Source of the DNA: an uncultured Roseovarius sp.
Lineage (GTDB): Bacteria; Pseudomonadota; Alphaproteobacteria; Rhodobacterales; Rhodobacteraceae
Length of the DNA stretch: 64,000 nt
Assembly (NCBI GenBank): GCA_951812895.1
Contig: OX638333.1
Location: 1,912,366 to 1,976,365 of the forward strand
Reading direction: 5' to 3'
Under the pieces are notes generated by a model. The model worked only from the letters and a program-made list of their open reading frames with translations, was not told the DNA's origin and did not search any database. A program made the translations under genes and the position numbers. Position 1 is the first letter of the stretch. Each line of letters opens with the position of its first letter. Below, piece by piece: positions 24,653-34,651 of this stretch.

Positions 24653-27058
24653 TTACCCAACGTCTCGGGCTGCTGCACGATACTCTGTCTGTTCGGTGAC
24701 AGAGAAACGGCCACCTTTGAGCTTTTGCAGTTTTCCTTCGCGGAGAAGCTGGCCGAATGAGCGCAGGCCATCCTCACGAGAGTAGTCGTCTGAGGTTACT
24801 TCCTTGAGCTTGCCCATCAGCATCGGGCGTGAGAATTGTTCGCGGCCTTCGATGTCGGACATATAGGCGGCTGCGGCTTCCAGAAGTTCCGGCAATGTTG
24901 CCGCGCCGATTGATTCAGCGAAATCAGAAAATCCTTCGCCCGTATCAACCTGAGCTGATTCTGCGGCCATTTGTGCCGAAGACACGCGGCGTGGCCGAAT
25001 GGGTTCACGTTCGGTATCAATCCGCTGTTCAGCCACCAGTTTGAGGGGGGCAGGGCGGACTTCGTAGGGACGAGTCGGGCGGCGAGCAGAGGTTGGTGCA
25101 CTCGCTGCTGGGCGACGCGGGCGTACAACACCGGATTGATCCAAATGTTCGTTGACCTGTTCGATTTCTGTTTCCGTAAGCTCGCGGCTGGTAAGTTCGC
25201 GGCTGGTCGGTTTTACAACGCTGGCCAGATCAGAGCGATAGGGCGAGTCGTCGGTGTGCTGACTTACATCGTTTCCGGCACGTTTTTCCGCACGGGTTGC
25301 GGCAACCGCAGCCCGCAAATGTTGAATAGCGTTGCGGCGTTTGCTGGATTCGGGCTCTTCTAGGTGGCTCGCAGCCTTGTCAAAGATCAGAGATACGTCA
25401 GAGCCTTCTTCGGCAGTCGGCAAACGGGATTCGCGAGGTTTTTCATCAGGTTCTTCGGTTTCAGCTGCGTCTAAGTCGTTGATTTCATATTCATCTTCAT
25501 CTTCGACGTGCTCCGGAGCCTCTGAGGAGAGTTCTGCCTCTACTTCCGCTAGCTCGCGTTGAAGGTCGGCTTCGTCTTCGGGGCTGAGTGTGGATTCAGC
25601 ACCACCGGCGATGTCGTCGAATTCATCTTCAACTTCTTCTTCGAAGTGACCTTCGCTGACAGCTTCCTCGAACTCACTGCGCTTCATTTTAACGACGCGG
25701 GCGTTGAGTGGTCGCTGTTGGTCTTCTGCTTCCAGATCTTCGAATTCGTCGGTTTCGACGGCGCTGTCGCTGTCTAGGATCAGCGGTTCCGCTTCGGTTT
25801 CTTCGGCTTCGGGCCATTCTTCAGTTTCAGCTTCGGTTGCTAACGCTTCTTCGGGTTCAGCTACGGCGACTGGTTCTTCGTCAGGCTCCGCATCGGCAAG
25901 AAGTTGCGACAGATCGTCGACCTCTTCTTCGTCTGCCAATGCTGTGAACTCTTCGAGATCAGGTTCGTCCTCGACGCTTAGATCGCTGGCTGTTTCGGCT
26001 GCTTCTGCCGGTTCTTCAATCTCAGTTTCCGCGATCTGCGACATAATCGAATCGATTGTGTCCGCTTCTGTAGTGTCAGTCTCTTCTGTCACTACCTCTG
26101 CGGTGTCGTCTTCGGCGAGTACGGCGTCAAGCTCTGAAGCAGTTGTGTTCAGGAAATCCTGAGCATGTTCATCTTCGGTATACTGCTCGTCCTCGTAGGT
26201 TTGATCAGTGCTTGCCACGACAGAGCTGATGCGCTGCAACCGGTCGACAACACTGTCATCCTGAGCAGTTTCTTCAACAATTTCTTCGCTTTCGTCGGAG
26301 GCGCTGCCCATCGCCTCCTGCAGGGCAAGTTCGTCAACGATCTCTGTGTCTTCTTCTGCCGCGGGGATGTCTTCGACTTCTGCTTCGGACGCAGGTTCCT
26401 CTTGGGTCGCCGGTTCAATTTCTGCTTCCACAACAGCGGCGATGTCGGCATCGAATTCTGATGTCGGATCTTCGAACGTTTCTACTGGTTCTGCAACGGG
26501 AGCCTCCAACGGCTCCTCAGGTTGAGCGTCTTCAATTTCTTCAACGGTTTCAGCAGGTTCTTCCCCAATCTCTGGAATTTCAGGCTCTTCTTCAACTTGA
26601 ACTTCCTCAGTCCGAAGCTCTTTCACTTCCTCGGTGACTTCTGAAGTTTCCTCGTTGACTTCTTCTGCAGCGATATCAGCAGCTTTAGCAACGATACCTG
26701 AAAGGTCAGGCTCTTCAGATTTCTGTTGTGTGGGCTCTGTTGGCTGCGTGGATTCTGTTGGCGCGTCTTCCGCTTCGGGTTTTGTGGGCGCCAGCTGATG
26801 GTCTTCGGTTGCGCGCAGAACAATCTGGCCCTGATCTTCACGCGCATCCACGCGGCGCGAAATTTCACGTTCGGCAATTCGGGCGAGCATTTCTGCGTCG
26901 GGAGTGGGCGGTTCGGCACCAAAGTATCGATCATCAGCAGCGAGATCGCGGAAATACTCCGCAATAGCCTTCATCGTATCGAATGAATCATCGAACCCCT
27001 CCAACGTACAGGAGAAGGTTCCATAAGATACCGTCAAAATTTTACTTGCACTAACCAT
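24653..27058 (-). CDS. 801-aa strongly acidic, low-complexity protein of unknown function
   Basis: I do not recognise a characterised family. Residues 1-75 (MVSASKILTVSYGTFSCTLE...) look folded and begin without a signal peptide. Residues about 85-560 are dominated by Glu, Asp, Ala, Thr and Val in irregular repeats such as EEPAEAAET and EEVDDL; almost no Lys or Arg occurs there, so the region is very acidic and probably disordered. Residues 560-690 are mixed and partly basic. About 700-801 is a second folded-looking domain (AATLPELLEAAAAYMSDIEG; FGQLLREGKLQKLKGGRFS). No membrane helix, so cytoplasmic. It is monocistronic and faces the HAD gene. Confidence 0.85.
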   Translation of the reverse strand: MVSASKILTVSYGTFSCTLEGFDDSFDTMKAIAEYFRDLAADDRYFGAEPPTPDAEMLARIAEREISRRVDAREDQGQIVLRATEDHQLAPTKPEAEDAPTESTQPTEPTQQKSEEPDLSGIVAKAADIAAEEVNEETSEVTEEVKELRTEEVQVEEEPEIPEIGEEPAETVEEIEDAQPEEPLEAPVAEPVETFEDPTSEFDADIAAVVEAEIEPATQEEPASEAEVEDIPAAEEDTEIVDELALQEAMGSASDESEEIVEETAQDDSVVDRLQRISSVVASTDQTYEDEQYTEDEHAQDFLNTTASELDAVLAEDDTAEVVTEETDTTEADTIDSIMSQIAETEIEEPAEAAETASDLSVEDEPDLEEFTALADEEEVDDLSQLLADAEPDEEPVAVAEPEEALATEAETEEWPEAEETEAEPLILDSDSAVETDEFEDLEAEDQQRPLNARVVKMKRSEFEEAVSEGHFEEEVEDEFDDIAGGAESTLSPEDEADLQRELAEVEAELSSEAPEHVEDEDEYEINDLDAAETEEPDEKPRESRLPTAEEGSDVSLIFDKAASHLEEPESSKRRNAIQHLRAAVAATRAEKRAGNDVSQHTDDSPYRSDLASVVKPTSRELTSRELTETEIEQVNEHLDQSGVVRPRRPAASAPTSARRPTRPYEVRPAPLKLVAEQRIDTEREPIRPRRVSSAQMAAESAQVDTGEGFSDFAESIGAATLPELLEAAAAYMSDIEGREQFSRPMLMGKLKEVTSDDYSREDGLRSFGQLLREGKLQKLKGGRFSVTEQTEYRAAARDVG

Positions 27059-27207
27059 TTTATTGCTCGCTTTGCGTTGCCTGCAAAGACAGTGTTTACC
27101 ATGATAGCCAAGACCAAAGCGGTCCGATTCTTAGAATTTTAACGTATCATTTAATGGTGAGAATGTGTTCTATTTCCAAAATGAACGGTAATGCCGGGGA
27201 ATTAGGG

Positions 27208-27882
27208 GTGATTGTTCACGAATTTGAACCGGTAACTCTGGTGGGCGGCGCGGATGTAACAAATGCGCGCCTTTTACGGGCAATGTCAATTGCGCCGCAT
27301 GTCGTAGCCGCAGACGGCGGCGCAGATGCTGCCCTTGATCATGGTGTGATGCCCAAGGCGGCTATTGGAGATTTCGATTCCATATCCGATCGGGCGCGAG
27401 CCGCTATGCCATCAGAAGTCCAGCATCCGATTGCAGATCAGGACACCACTGACTTTGACAAGTGCCTGAACAATATCGATGCGCCACTTGTCATTGGCAT
27501 CGGGTTTTCTGGCGCACGTCTTGATCACCAATTGGCGGCGTATAACACACTGGTCCGGTTTCCCATGCAGCGCTGTATTTTGCTGGGCGAAGAAGAGCTG
27601 GTGTTTTTGGCACCCCCATCGCTACGGCTGGATCTTGATACAGGTTGCGTCGTTTCGTTGTTTCCGTTGGGCGCGGTTGAAGGCGTGTCAGAAGGGCTTC
27701 GCTGGCCGATAACCGGATTGAACTTTGCGCCCGATGGCCGGGTTGGTACGTCTAACGAAGCACTGGGGCCAGTGCATCTAACAGTGACGACGCCAAAGAT
27801 GCTGATGATCCTGCCGGAGAGTACTTTGGAATTGGTTGCCGGCGCGTTGCTCGAAACAAGATCAAGTTGGGCCGGTCACTGA
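27208..27882 (+). CDS. thiN: thiamine pyrophosphokinase
   Basis: 224 aa from GTG 27208, which has GGGGA seven bases upstream; ATG codons at 27154, 27163 and 27181 are in frame but would add a tail not expected in the family. It makes thiamine pyrophosphate from thiamine and ATP. Motifs: ADGGADAALDHG, GDFDSIS, DQDTTDFDKCL and, in the thiamine-binding part, SLFPLG and GLRWPI. No TPP riboswitch was seen upstream. The 3' end overlaps the convergent DMT transporter gene by seven bases. Confidence 0.9.
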   Translation: MIVHEFEPVTLVGGADVTNARLLRAMSIAPHVVAADGGADAALDHGVMPKAAIGDFDSISDRARAAMPSEVQHPIADQDTTDFDKCLNNIDAPLVIGIGFSGARLDHQLAAYNTLVRFPMQRCILLGEEELVFLAPPSLRLDLDTGCVVSLFPLGAVEGVSEGLRWPITGLNFAPDGRVGTSNEALGPVHLTVTTPKMLMILPESTLELVAGALLETRSSWAGH

Positions 27883-28796
27883 CGCGCGGGGATGGTCGGG
27901 TTTTTCCGCTCGACCTGACGTTCACGGAAAAACACGTACAACCCCGAGGCAACGATCAGGGCGATGCCAAGGAAGCTTAGCAAATTGGGCAGGTCAGAAA
28001 AGATATAGTAGCCAAGGATCGTGGAGCTAACGATTTCGAGGTACTGGATGGGTGCAATCAGGGAGGCCGGAGCGAAGGACAAAGCAAAGCTGATGAATAC
28101 GTGGCTGAGGGTGGCCACCAGACCCAAGATAATCAATAACCAAAGTTCCCGCGTTTCGGGCCAAACCGGATCAAGCGGGGCAAAGCCGGATCCCTCGAAT
28201 GCCCAAAACAACGGTGCGGCGATCACCAAGGCGGCGATGCCGGTATAGGCCTGAAGTGTGATGGGGTGCATTCGGACCACCATGCGGCGGGTCAAGATCA
28301 TGTAGAACGCAAAGCTGAACGCGGTGACCAGAGGTAAGAGCGCGGCAAAGCCCACCTCTCTAAAGCTGGGCTGGATGATAAGGAGTGCACCTGCAAATCC
28401 CACTGCGCAGGCCACATAGCGACGCGGGCCGATATGTTCACCCAACAGCCAGCTGCCGAGAAGGGTCAGGATGAACGGTTCAACAAAGAAAATCGATATG
28501 GTTTCGGCAATCGGCATGTAACGCAGGGCGGTGAAGAAAAATGCCGTGGCAATCAGCATGAGTGCCGCGCGCGCCAGATGAAGCGCCATCTCGCCTTTGC
28601 CCGGGCGATGCAGCCAGCCAAAGAATATGGCCAACGGCAGAAGCAGAGCGCTTTGCGCGACAAAGCGTACTGCAGCAATCTGACCCACGGCGACCGCGTC
28701 ACCGATTAGCTTGGCGCATGTATCCATGATTGGAGCAATCACCGCGAACCCGACCATCATCAAAATGCCGAGACTGGTGCGGTTGGTCTGGTCCAT
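27876..28796 (-). CDS. DMT superfamily (EamA) exporter
   Basis: 306 aa with about ten hydrophobic segments in two EamA halves; the second half starts near ALLPLVTAFSFAFYMILTRRM. The subgroup is that of metabolite exporters, often for amino acids. Its start codon overlaps the stop of sdaA by one base, so GST, sdaA and this gene form one operon; export of serine, threonine or related amino acids would fit the neighbour, but this is inference. Confidence 0.9.
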   Translation of the reverse strand: MDQTNRTSLGILMMVGFAVIAPIMDTCAKLIGDAVAVGQIAAVRFVAQSALLLPLAIFFGWLHRPGKGEMALHLARAALMLIATAFFFTALRYMPIAETISIFFVEPFILTLLGSWLLGEHIGPRRYVACAVGFAGALLIIQPSFREVGFAALLPLVTAFSFAFYMILTRRMVVRMHPITLQAYTGIAALVIAAPLFWAFEGSGFAPLDPVWPETRELWLLIILGLVATLSHVFISFALSFAPASLIAPIQYLEIVSSTILGYYIFSDLPNLLSFLGIALIVASGLYVFFRERQVERKNPTIPARQ

Positions 28797-30169
28797 TAAC
28801 AGTTGGGTATGTTGACGGCGAGGCCGCCGAGGGACGTTTCTTTGTACCGCTCACCCATATCCAAGCCGGTCTGGCGCATGGTTTCGATACAGGCGTCAAG
28901 CGGCACGAGATGCTTGCCATCACCGCGCAATGCTAGTGAAGCTGCCGAAACCGCTTTGATCGCGCCAAGGCCGTTGCGTTCGATACAAGGCACTTGAACC
29001 AACCCTTTTACAGGGTCGCAGGTCATGCCAAGGTGATGTTCCAGCGCGATCTCGGCAGCGTTTTCGATCTGCTCTGGGGTTCCACCCAGAACGGCGGCAA
29101 GACCCGCGGCGCCCATGGCAGAGGCACTTCCGACTTCGGCCTGGCATCCGGCCTCCGCACCAGAGATCGACGCATTGAACTTTACCAAACCACCAATTGC
29201 AGCCGCGGTAAGCAGGAATTCTTCCACGCGGGTCTCGCTGGCGCCTGGAACGTGATCCAGCCAATAGCGGATCACAGCCGGGACAACACCCGCTGCACCA
29301 TTAGTGGGGGCGGTCACAACCTGCCCGCCGGCGGCGTTTTGTTCGTTGACCGCCATCGCGTAGATGCTGATCCAGTCATTAATCTTATGCGGCGCGTTCA
29401 GGTTTGTCCCACGTTCGGCCAGCAATGCATCATGAATACCCTTGGACCGGCGGCGCACCTCAAGACCGCCGGGCAGGATACCGTCATTGACCAACCCCTG
29501 ATCAATACAGTTGTTCATGACTTCCCAGATGCGGGAAACGCCGGTGTGCAGATGCTCAGCGCCGTTGCGGGCAATTTCATTTTCGCGCTTCATCTCGGCA
29601 ATGGATTTGCCGGAGCGTTCGGCCATCTCAAGCATCTCTGAAGCGGATTTGAAGGGGTAAGGTACCGGTGAGCCTTCATCAGTGGCTTTGCCAGCGGCCA
29701 ATTCCGCTTCGGTCATCACAAAGCCGCCACCGATGGAATAATACGTCTCTTGCAGGATCACATCGCCCTGTGCGTCGGTGGCCATAAGGATCATGCCGTT
29801 TGCATGTCCTGGCAGGTTGGGGCCAAAATCAAAAAGAAGATCTTCTTTAGGATTAAATTTCAGTTCCGGCAGACCTTCGGGACGAACAGTGTGTGTTTCC
29901 CATATCTGTTCGATCGTGGCTTCGGCCTTTTCATGGTCATAGTCATCGGGCACAAAACCAGCGAGGCCAAGAATGGTTGCCCGGTCGGTCGCGTGGCCGA
30001 CGCCAGTAAAGGCAAGTGAACCATGCAGGCTGCCCTTAAGGCCGTGAAATTCAAACGGGGATGCGCGCATTGCATCCAAGAAAAGCGCCGCGGCTACCAT
30101 CGGCCCCATCGTATGAGACGACGAAGGGCCAACGCCCACTTTGAACATATCAAAGACCGAAAGAAACAT
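28796..30169 (-). CDS. sdaA: L-serine ammonia-lyase (iron-sulfur, single-chain type)
   Basis: 457 aa, normal for the fused alpha-beta enzyme. It deaminates L-serine to pyruvate. The N-terminal domain has [20 protein letters not shown]; the catalytic domain has [18 protein letters not shown] and [18 protein letters not shown], whose cysteines bind a catalytic [4Fe-4S] cluster that is oxygen-sensitive. It sits between a GST gene and a DMT exporter with one-base overlaps at both ends. It could drain serine made from glycine produced by sarcosine oxidase. Confidence 0.97.
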   Translation of the reverse strand: MFLSVFDMFKVGVGPSSSHTMGPMVAAALFLDAMRASPFEFHGLKGSLHGSLAFTGVGHATDRATILGLAGFVPDDYDHEKAEATIEQIWETHTVRPEGLPELKFNPKEDLLFDFGPNLPGHANGMILMATDAQGDVILQETYYSIGGGFVMTEAELAAGKATDEGSPVPYPFKSASEMLEMAERSGKSIAEMKRENEIARNGAEHLHTGVSRIWEVMNNCIDQGLVNDGILPGGLEVRRRSKGIHDALLAERGTNLNAPHKINDWISIYAMAVNEQNAAGGQVVTAPTNGAAGVVPAVIRYWLDHVPGASETRVEEFLLTAAAIGGLVKFNASISGAEAGCQAEVGSASAMGAAGLAAVLGGTPEQIENAAEIALEHHLGMTCDPVKGLVQVPCIERNGLGAIKAVSAASLALRGDGKHLVPLDACIETMRQTGLDMGERYKETSLGGLAVNIPNC

Positions 30170-30873
30170 CAGGTGGCACTGCCTATTGTTGGGTTTGCAT
30201 ATTGCGGAGCTGTGAATGGAGTAGGCCCCAAGCCTTCGGCCTTTATCGCAGCCTCAACGGGCTGGCAATCCTCAAGATGCGCCGCCATTTTATGTAAAAG
30301 CGGCCAGTTCCGGATATCGAACCAATCCCGGGACTCTTTTGGATAGAGCGCCATCCATCGCAAGAGGCACACAACATAATAGTCCAATACTGTCGCCTGC
30401 TCTGCCGTGAACCAATTTGGCTTTTCGCATGCAAGCTGTTCCAGCTTGTCCAGATGTTTTGCTGTTTCGATCTGCATGTGCTTTCGTAGCGTAGCCTGTG
30501 CGGCACCGTTGTCCCCTACATACTGTTCCGGGTAGAATAACATTCGCATCGCAATGTGCAGCGTATTTGATACGAAAAATAGCCATTTCAGGAATGCGGC
30601 GCGTGAGGGTTCATCTGTAGAGGGGGCAAGCATTTCATGTTTGTCTGCTAACCAGAGCAGGATCGCCCCGGTCTCGAACATCGGGCCATCTGGGGTTTCC
30701 AATGCTGGTATCAGTCCGTTTGGGTTGAGCCGCAAATACTCCGGCGACCTTTGTTCCTTTGACGACCGGTCAACCAAAACAGTTTCATAGGATAGGTCGA
30801 GCGCCTCTAACGCAAGTCGGATGATCAGCGATGCATTATCAGGCGCATAGTGAAGTCGGTATTGCGTATTCAT
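30169..30873 (-). CDS. glutathione S-transferase family protein
   Basis: 234 aa. A thioredoxin-like N-terminal domain (YRLHYAPDNASLIIRLALEALDLSYE; NPNGLIPALETPDG; FETGAILLWLAD) binds glutathione, and a helical C-terminal domain follows. The catalytic residue is probably one of the Ser/Asn near residue 14. First gene of the sdaA-DMT operon; the stop/start overlap with sdaA is one base. Substrate unknown. Confidence 0.9.
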   Translation of the reverse strand: MNTQYRLHYAPDNASLIIRLALEALDLSYETVLVDRSSKEQRSPEYLRLNPNGLIPALETPDGPMFETGAILLWLADKHEMLAPSTDEPSRAAFLKWLFFVSNTLHIAMRMLFYPEQYVGDNGAAQATLRKHMQIETAKHLDKLEQLACEKPNWFTAEQATVLDYYVVCLLRWMALYPKESRDWFDIRNWPLLHKMAAHLEDCQPVEAAIKAEGLGPTPFTAPQYANPTIGSAT

Positions 30874-31031
30874 ACCTTTATCATATCCGTCGAAATTCTT
30901 TGGTGCTGCCAGAAAGCGACCTTTCCATCGTCGGAACCCCCGCGCGGTTTTCTAAGAAGGTGTTTACACAGGCTTAACTTTCGAATGGCAACATATTCGC
31001 AGGACTGGTTCGGGCTGTGGCAGGAGGGATT

Positions 31032-31145
31032 ATGAAATCGACTTGGCTCTTATTGATTCTTGCAACACTTTGGTTGGCAGCATTTGGTGTAACACCCGGA
31101 CGGGCCGCAACCTTTGGCGGGCCTGACGTGGTAACAATCAACTGA
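31032..31145 (+). CDS. 37-aa secreted peptide, unknown function
   Basis: ATG at 31032 is preceded by AGGAGG at 31022-31027 with ideal spacing. The peptide is MKSTWLLLILATLWLAAFGV followed by TPGRAATFGGPDVVTIN. The first 26 residues have the charged start, hydrophobic core and GRA-A end of a signal peptide, which would leave an 11-residue mature peptide, or the whole could be a small membrane protein. It lies alone between the GST operon and rpiA; the remaining gap sequence, 30874-31031 and 31146-31292, shows nothing else I can identify. Confidence 0.6.
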   Translation: MKSTWLLLILATLWLAAFGVTPGRAATFGGPDVVTIN

Positions 31146-31292
31146 CCAATGCGTTGATCCGTGGCGGTCTTAATTAAATTCATCAAACTCTGACGGTTCT
31201 TGGGCGCGGTTCCTTTGATTCACCTGCAATTGCCCCTCGCCCCGGTCGTTTAACTTCCCTATAACCGCTGCAAACATCTGGGGAGGTCCGAC

Positions 31293-32081
31293 ATGTCCGG
31301 AGAATTGTCGCCTATCGACAAAGCCAAATTCGTAGCGGCCAAGCGGTCGACCGATTTTGTCGAGGACGGCATGCGCGTGGGTCTTGGCACCGGAAGCACA
31401 GCGGCCTGGATGGTGCGCTGTCTGGGTGAACTGGTCCGCGAAGATGGGCTTAAGATCAGGGGTGTTCCGACCTCGACTCGTACCGCAGAGCTGGCCCGGG
31501 AAGTTGGCATCGAAGTCGTCAGCCTGGATGAAGCGAAATGGCTTGATGTCACAATTGACGGCGCGGATGAATTCGACGGCAATCTCAACCTGATCAAAGG
31601 CGGTGGCGGTGCCCTGTTGCAGGAAAAGATTGTGGCCACCGCAAGCGACCAGATGGTTGTGATCGCCGATATCGGGAAAGAGGTTGAGAATCTTGGTGCC
31701 TTCCCCCTGCCGGTCGAGGTGATCCCGTTTGGCTGGCAGACCACAAAATCGCTGATCGAAGAGCTATTGGTCAGCATGGATGTGTTGGGCCGCGATGCGA
31801 CACTTCGGATGAATGGGGATCACCCTTTTGTGACGGACGAAGGAAACTACATTCTTGACCTGCATTTAGGCCGCATCGGCAACCCCCATCAGATGGCGAT
31901 GGTGCTGAACCAGATGCCGGGGGTGGTTGAAAACGGGCTGTTCATAGATATCTGCGATGTCGTGATACTTGGCTATGGCGATGGCAAAGTCGAGACGCGC
32001 GATATCAACCAGGGCACGGTGGAAGAGGAACGTCTGGATTTTGTGGAATCCGACAACCTGTTCACTGACCTGCAGGAATAG
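31293..32081 (+). CDS. rpiA: ribose-5-phosphate isomerase A
   Basis: 262 aa, about 40 longer than the E. coli enzyme but usual in alphaproteobacteria. It interconverts ribose 5-phosphate and ribulose 5-phosphate. Signature motifs: GLGTGSTAAWMV, TIDGADEFDGNLN and KGGGGALLQEKIV. GGGGAGG lies just before the ATG. Followed 11 bp later by glutathione reductase, so the two are probably co-transcribed, pairing the pentose phosphate pathway (NADPH supply) with glutathione reduction. Confidence 0.97.
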   Translation: MSGELSPIDKAKFVAAKRSTDFVEDGMRVGLGTGSTAAWMVRCLGELVREDGLKIRGVPTSTRTAELAREVGIEVVSLDEAKWLDVTIDGADEFDGNLNLIKGGGGALLQEKIVATASDQMVVIADIGKEVENLGAFPLPVEVIPFGWQTTKSLIEELLVSMDVLGRDATLRMNGDHPFVTDEGNYILDLHLGRIGNPHQMAMVLNQMPGVVENGLFIDICDVVILGYGDGKVETRDINQGTVEEERLDFVESDNLFTDLQE

Positions 32082-32092
32082 GACAGACTGGC

Positions 32093-33448
32093 ATGGCATT
32101 TGATTACGATCTTTTTGTGATCGGTGGCGGATCCGGCGGCGTGCGTGCGGCGCGGGTCGCGGCGGCAGAGGGGGCCAAGGTCGCCCTGGCAGAAGACGAC
32201 CGGTATGGTGGCACTTGCGTAATCCGGGGGTGTGTGCCGAAAAAACTGATGGTGTTTGCCAGCGAGTATCCCGGTCACATTGCCGATGCGCAATCTTATG
32301 GTTGGGATGTGACGGCGGGTGATTTCGACTGGACCGCGTTCCGGACGAAGCTGCATGCGGAGCTGGATCGATTGGAGGGTGTTTACCGCAGCATCCTCAA
32401 AAACAACTCAGTTGAGACATTTGATGCACGCGCCACGATTGCCGATGCGCATACCGTCGAACTTTCAACTGGAGAGCGGTTTACAGCCAAGCATATTCTG
32501 GTGGCGACAGGTGGCAGACCGGTAAAGCCCGATTTGCCCGGGTCTGAACATGCGCTTGTCAGCGATGATATGTTCCATTTTGACAAACTGCCCGGTTCGA
32601 TCCTGATCATCGGCGGTGGATACATCGCGAGCGAGTTCGCAGGCATCCTTAATGGTCTGGGCGTTGACGTGACCCAATACTATCGCGGCGCGCAGATCCT
32701 GCGCGGCTTTGACGAAGAGGCGCGTGGTCTGATTGCTGATGAGATGATTGCAGGCGGTATCGATCTGCATCTCGGCACCAACATTGTATCGATGGAGCCG
32801 GTTGAAGGTGGCTATAAAGTCAAAGCAACAAATGGCAGCGAGAATGTGTTCGAACAAGTTATGTTTGCCACTGGGCGTAGTCCCAATACCTCCGGCATGG
32901 GTCTGGAAGAGGTCGGTGTTAAGCTGGGTCGCAAAGGCGAGATCGTGGTTGACGGTTACAGCCAGACCAATGTTCCGTCGATCTATGCGATTGGTGATGT
33001 GACAGACCGGGTGAACCTGACCCCCGTTGCAATCCGCGAAGGTATGGCCTTTGTCGAGACGGTGTTCAAAGGTAACCCCACGCAGGTGGATCACGACCTG
33101 ATCCCAACGGCGATCTTTACCCAGCCTGAATTCGGTACGGTGGGTCTGTCGGAAGAAGATGCAGCGAAACAGGAAAAGATTGAGGTGTACGCCACATCGT
33201 TCAAACCGATGCAGCAAAGCTTTGCCGGACGGGCTGATAGGGTGTTGATGAAACTGATCGTTAGTCAGGAGAGCCGCAAGGTTCTGGGCTGTCATATCGT
33301 GGCGCCGGGGGCGGGTGAGATGATCCAGCTGGCTGGCATCGCCGTGAAAATGGGTGCAACGAAGGAAGATTTTGACAGGACGGTTGCGGTGCATCCGACC
33401 ATGTCGGAAGAGCTAGTAACAATGAAAGTGCCGGTGCGCAGCGCTTGA
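32093..33448 (+). CDS. gor: glutathione-disulfide reductase
   Basis: 451 aa. FAD site VIGGGSGGVRAARVAAAEGA at the N-terminus, redox-active disulfide in GGTCVIRGCVPKKLM, NADPH-domain GGGYIASEFAGIL, second FAD motif IYAIGDVTDR, and the C-terminal catalytic His in HPTMSEELVTM. The protein reduces glutathione disulfide with NADPH in the cytoplasm. The C-terminus is of the plain Gor type, without mercury- or trypanothione-type extensions. Confidence 0.96.
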   Translation: MAFDYDLFVIGGGSGGVRAARVAAAEGAKVALAEDDRYGGTCVIRGCVPKKLMVFASEYPGHIADAQSYGWDVTAGDFDWTAFRTKLHAELDRLEGVYRSILKNNSVETFDARATIADAHTVELSTGERFTAKHILVATGGRPVKPDLPGSEHALVSDDMFHFDKLPGSILIIGGGYIASEFAGILNGLGVDVTQYYRGAQILRGFDEEARGLIADEMIAGGIDLHLGTNIVSMEPVEGGYKVKATNGSENVFEQVMFATGRSPNTSGMGLEEVGVKLGRKGEIVVDGYSQTNVPSIYAIGDVTDRVNLTPVAIREGMAFVETVFKGNPTQVDHDLIPTAIFTQPEFGTVGLSEEDAAKQEKIEVYATSFKPMQQSFAGRADRVLMKLIVSQESRKVLGCHIVAPGAGEMIQLAGIAVKMGATKEDFDRTVAVHPTMSEELVTMKVPVRSA

Positions 33449-33513
33449 ATTTTGCCTTTGCGCCCACAGGTAATTAAAACGTCGGTAACGACGCGGAAAA
33501 AGGAAGAGATTAC

Positions 33514-34650
33514 ATGGCTGGACATTCTGGCGGCCCCTGGGGCGGCGGAGGCGGCAACCGGGGAAACGGCGATGACCGTGACAACGGCAATAGTGGTGGC
33601 AAACGCCCGCCCGAGGGCGCGCCCCAAATTCCCGAAATTGATGAACTGGTCAAGAAAGGCCAGGATCAGCTACGGGTGCTGATGGGGGGGCGTGGCGGCG
33701 GTAAAGGTCGCGGCGGCTCTGGCGAAGGGGGCGGGCCATCTTTTGGGCGCGGTACCATTCTTTTGGGTCTGTTGGTTGCGGCGGTTCTTTGGGGCGCGGC
33801 GAGCTTTTATACCGTGAAACCAGAAGAAAAGTCGGTAGAGCTTTTCCTTGGTAAATATTATCGCACGGCCAATCCCGGTCTAAACTTTGCGCCCTGGCCG
33901 TTGGTGAGTTTCCAGAAACTGGCAGTAACACGCGAACAGAACCAGGATATTGGTGTCGGTGGTCGTGGGTCTGAGGCGGGTTTGATGCTGACCGGTGATG
34001 AAAACATCGTCGACATTGATTTCCAGGTGGTTTGGAACATCAGTGATCCGGCCAAGTACCTGTTTAATCTGCGCGACCCGCAACCGACCATCGCGGCGGT
34101 TTCGGAATCGGCGATGCGTGAGATTATTGCCCAATCGCGGCTGGCTCCAATTCTGAACCGGGATCGTGGCTCTATTGCTTCGCGCCTCGAAGAACTGATC
34201 CAGCAGACGCTTGATAGCTATGACAGTGGCGTCAGCATTATTCGTGTCAACTTTGACAAGGCTGACCCGCCTGAGCAGGTCATTGATGCCTTCCGCGAAG
34301 TTCAGGCAGCAGAGCAGGTGCGTGACCGGTTAGAGAAAGAAGCGGATGCCTATGCGGCGCGTATTCTGGCCGAAGCGCGCGGTGAAGCTGCGCAAGCACT
34401 GGAAGAAGCCGAAGGCTATCGCGCACTTGTCGTGAACCAGGCCGAAGGTGAAGCAAGCCGGTTCAGCGCGGTTTTGACGGAGTATAAGAAAGCGCCGGAT
34501 GTAACGCGCAAGCGTCTTTATCTGGAAGCGATGGAAGATGTTCTTGGCGGTATGGACAAGATCATTCTTGATGATCAGGCCGGGTCGCAGGGTGTTGTGC
34601 CCTATCTGCCTCTAAATGAGTTGCGCAAATCCAGCCAGGGAGATCAGTAA
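33514..34650 (+). CDS. hflK: FtsH protease modulator HflK
   Basis: 378 aa. The first 80 residues are Gly/Asn/Pro-rich and disordered, then one transmembrane segment (LLGLLVAAVLWGAASFYTV), then an SPFH/band-7 domain and a coiled coil rich in RILAEARGEAAQALEEAEGY. With HflC it forms a large periplasmic cage around FtsH that controls membrane-protein degradation. AAGGAAGAG precedes the ATG. hflC starts one base after its stop codon. Confidence 0.96.
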   Translation: MAGHSGGPWGGGGGNRGNGDDRDNGNSGGKRPPEGAPQIPEIDELVKKGQDQLRVLMGGRGGGKGRGGSGEGGGPSFGRGTILLGLLVAAVLWGAASFYTVKPEEKSVELFLGKYYRTANPGLNFAPWPLVSFQKLAVTREQNQDIGVGGRGSEAGLMLTGDENIVDIDFQVVWNISDPAKYLFNLRDPQPTIAAVSESAMREIIAQSRLAPILNRDRGSIASRLEELIQQTLDSYDSGVSIIRVNFDKADPPEQVIDAFREVQAAEQVRDRLEKEADAYAARILAEARGEAAQALEEAEGYRALVVNQAEGEASRFSAVLTEYKKAPDVTRKRLYLEAMEDVLGGMDKIILDDQAGSQGVVPYLPLNELRKSSQGDQ

Positions 34651-34651
34651 G

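Noticed and set aside
27059-27207. Possible TPP riboswitch before thiamine pyrophosphokinase
   Set aside because: No CTGAGA/ACCTGATC-like THI-box core is visible.
31185-31205. Possible alphaproteobacterial LexA box (two GTTC) before rpiA
   Set aside because: The GTTC copies are nine bases apart; the consensus spacing is seven.
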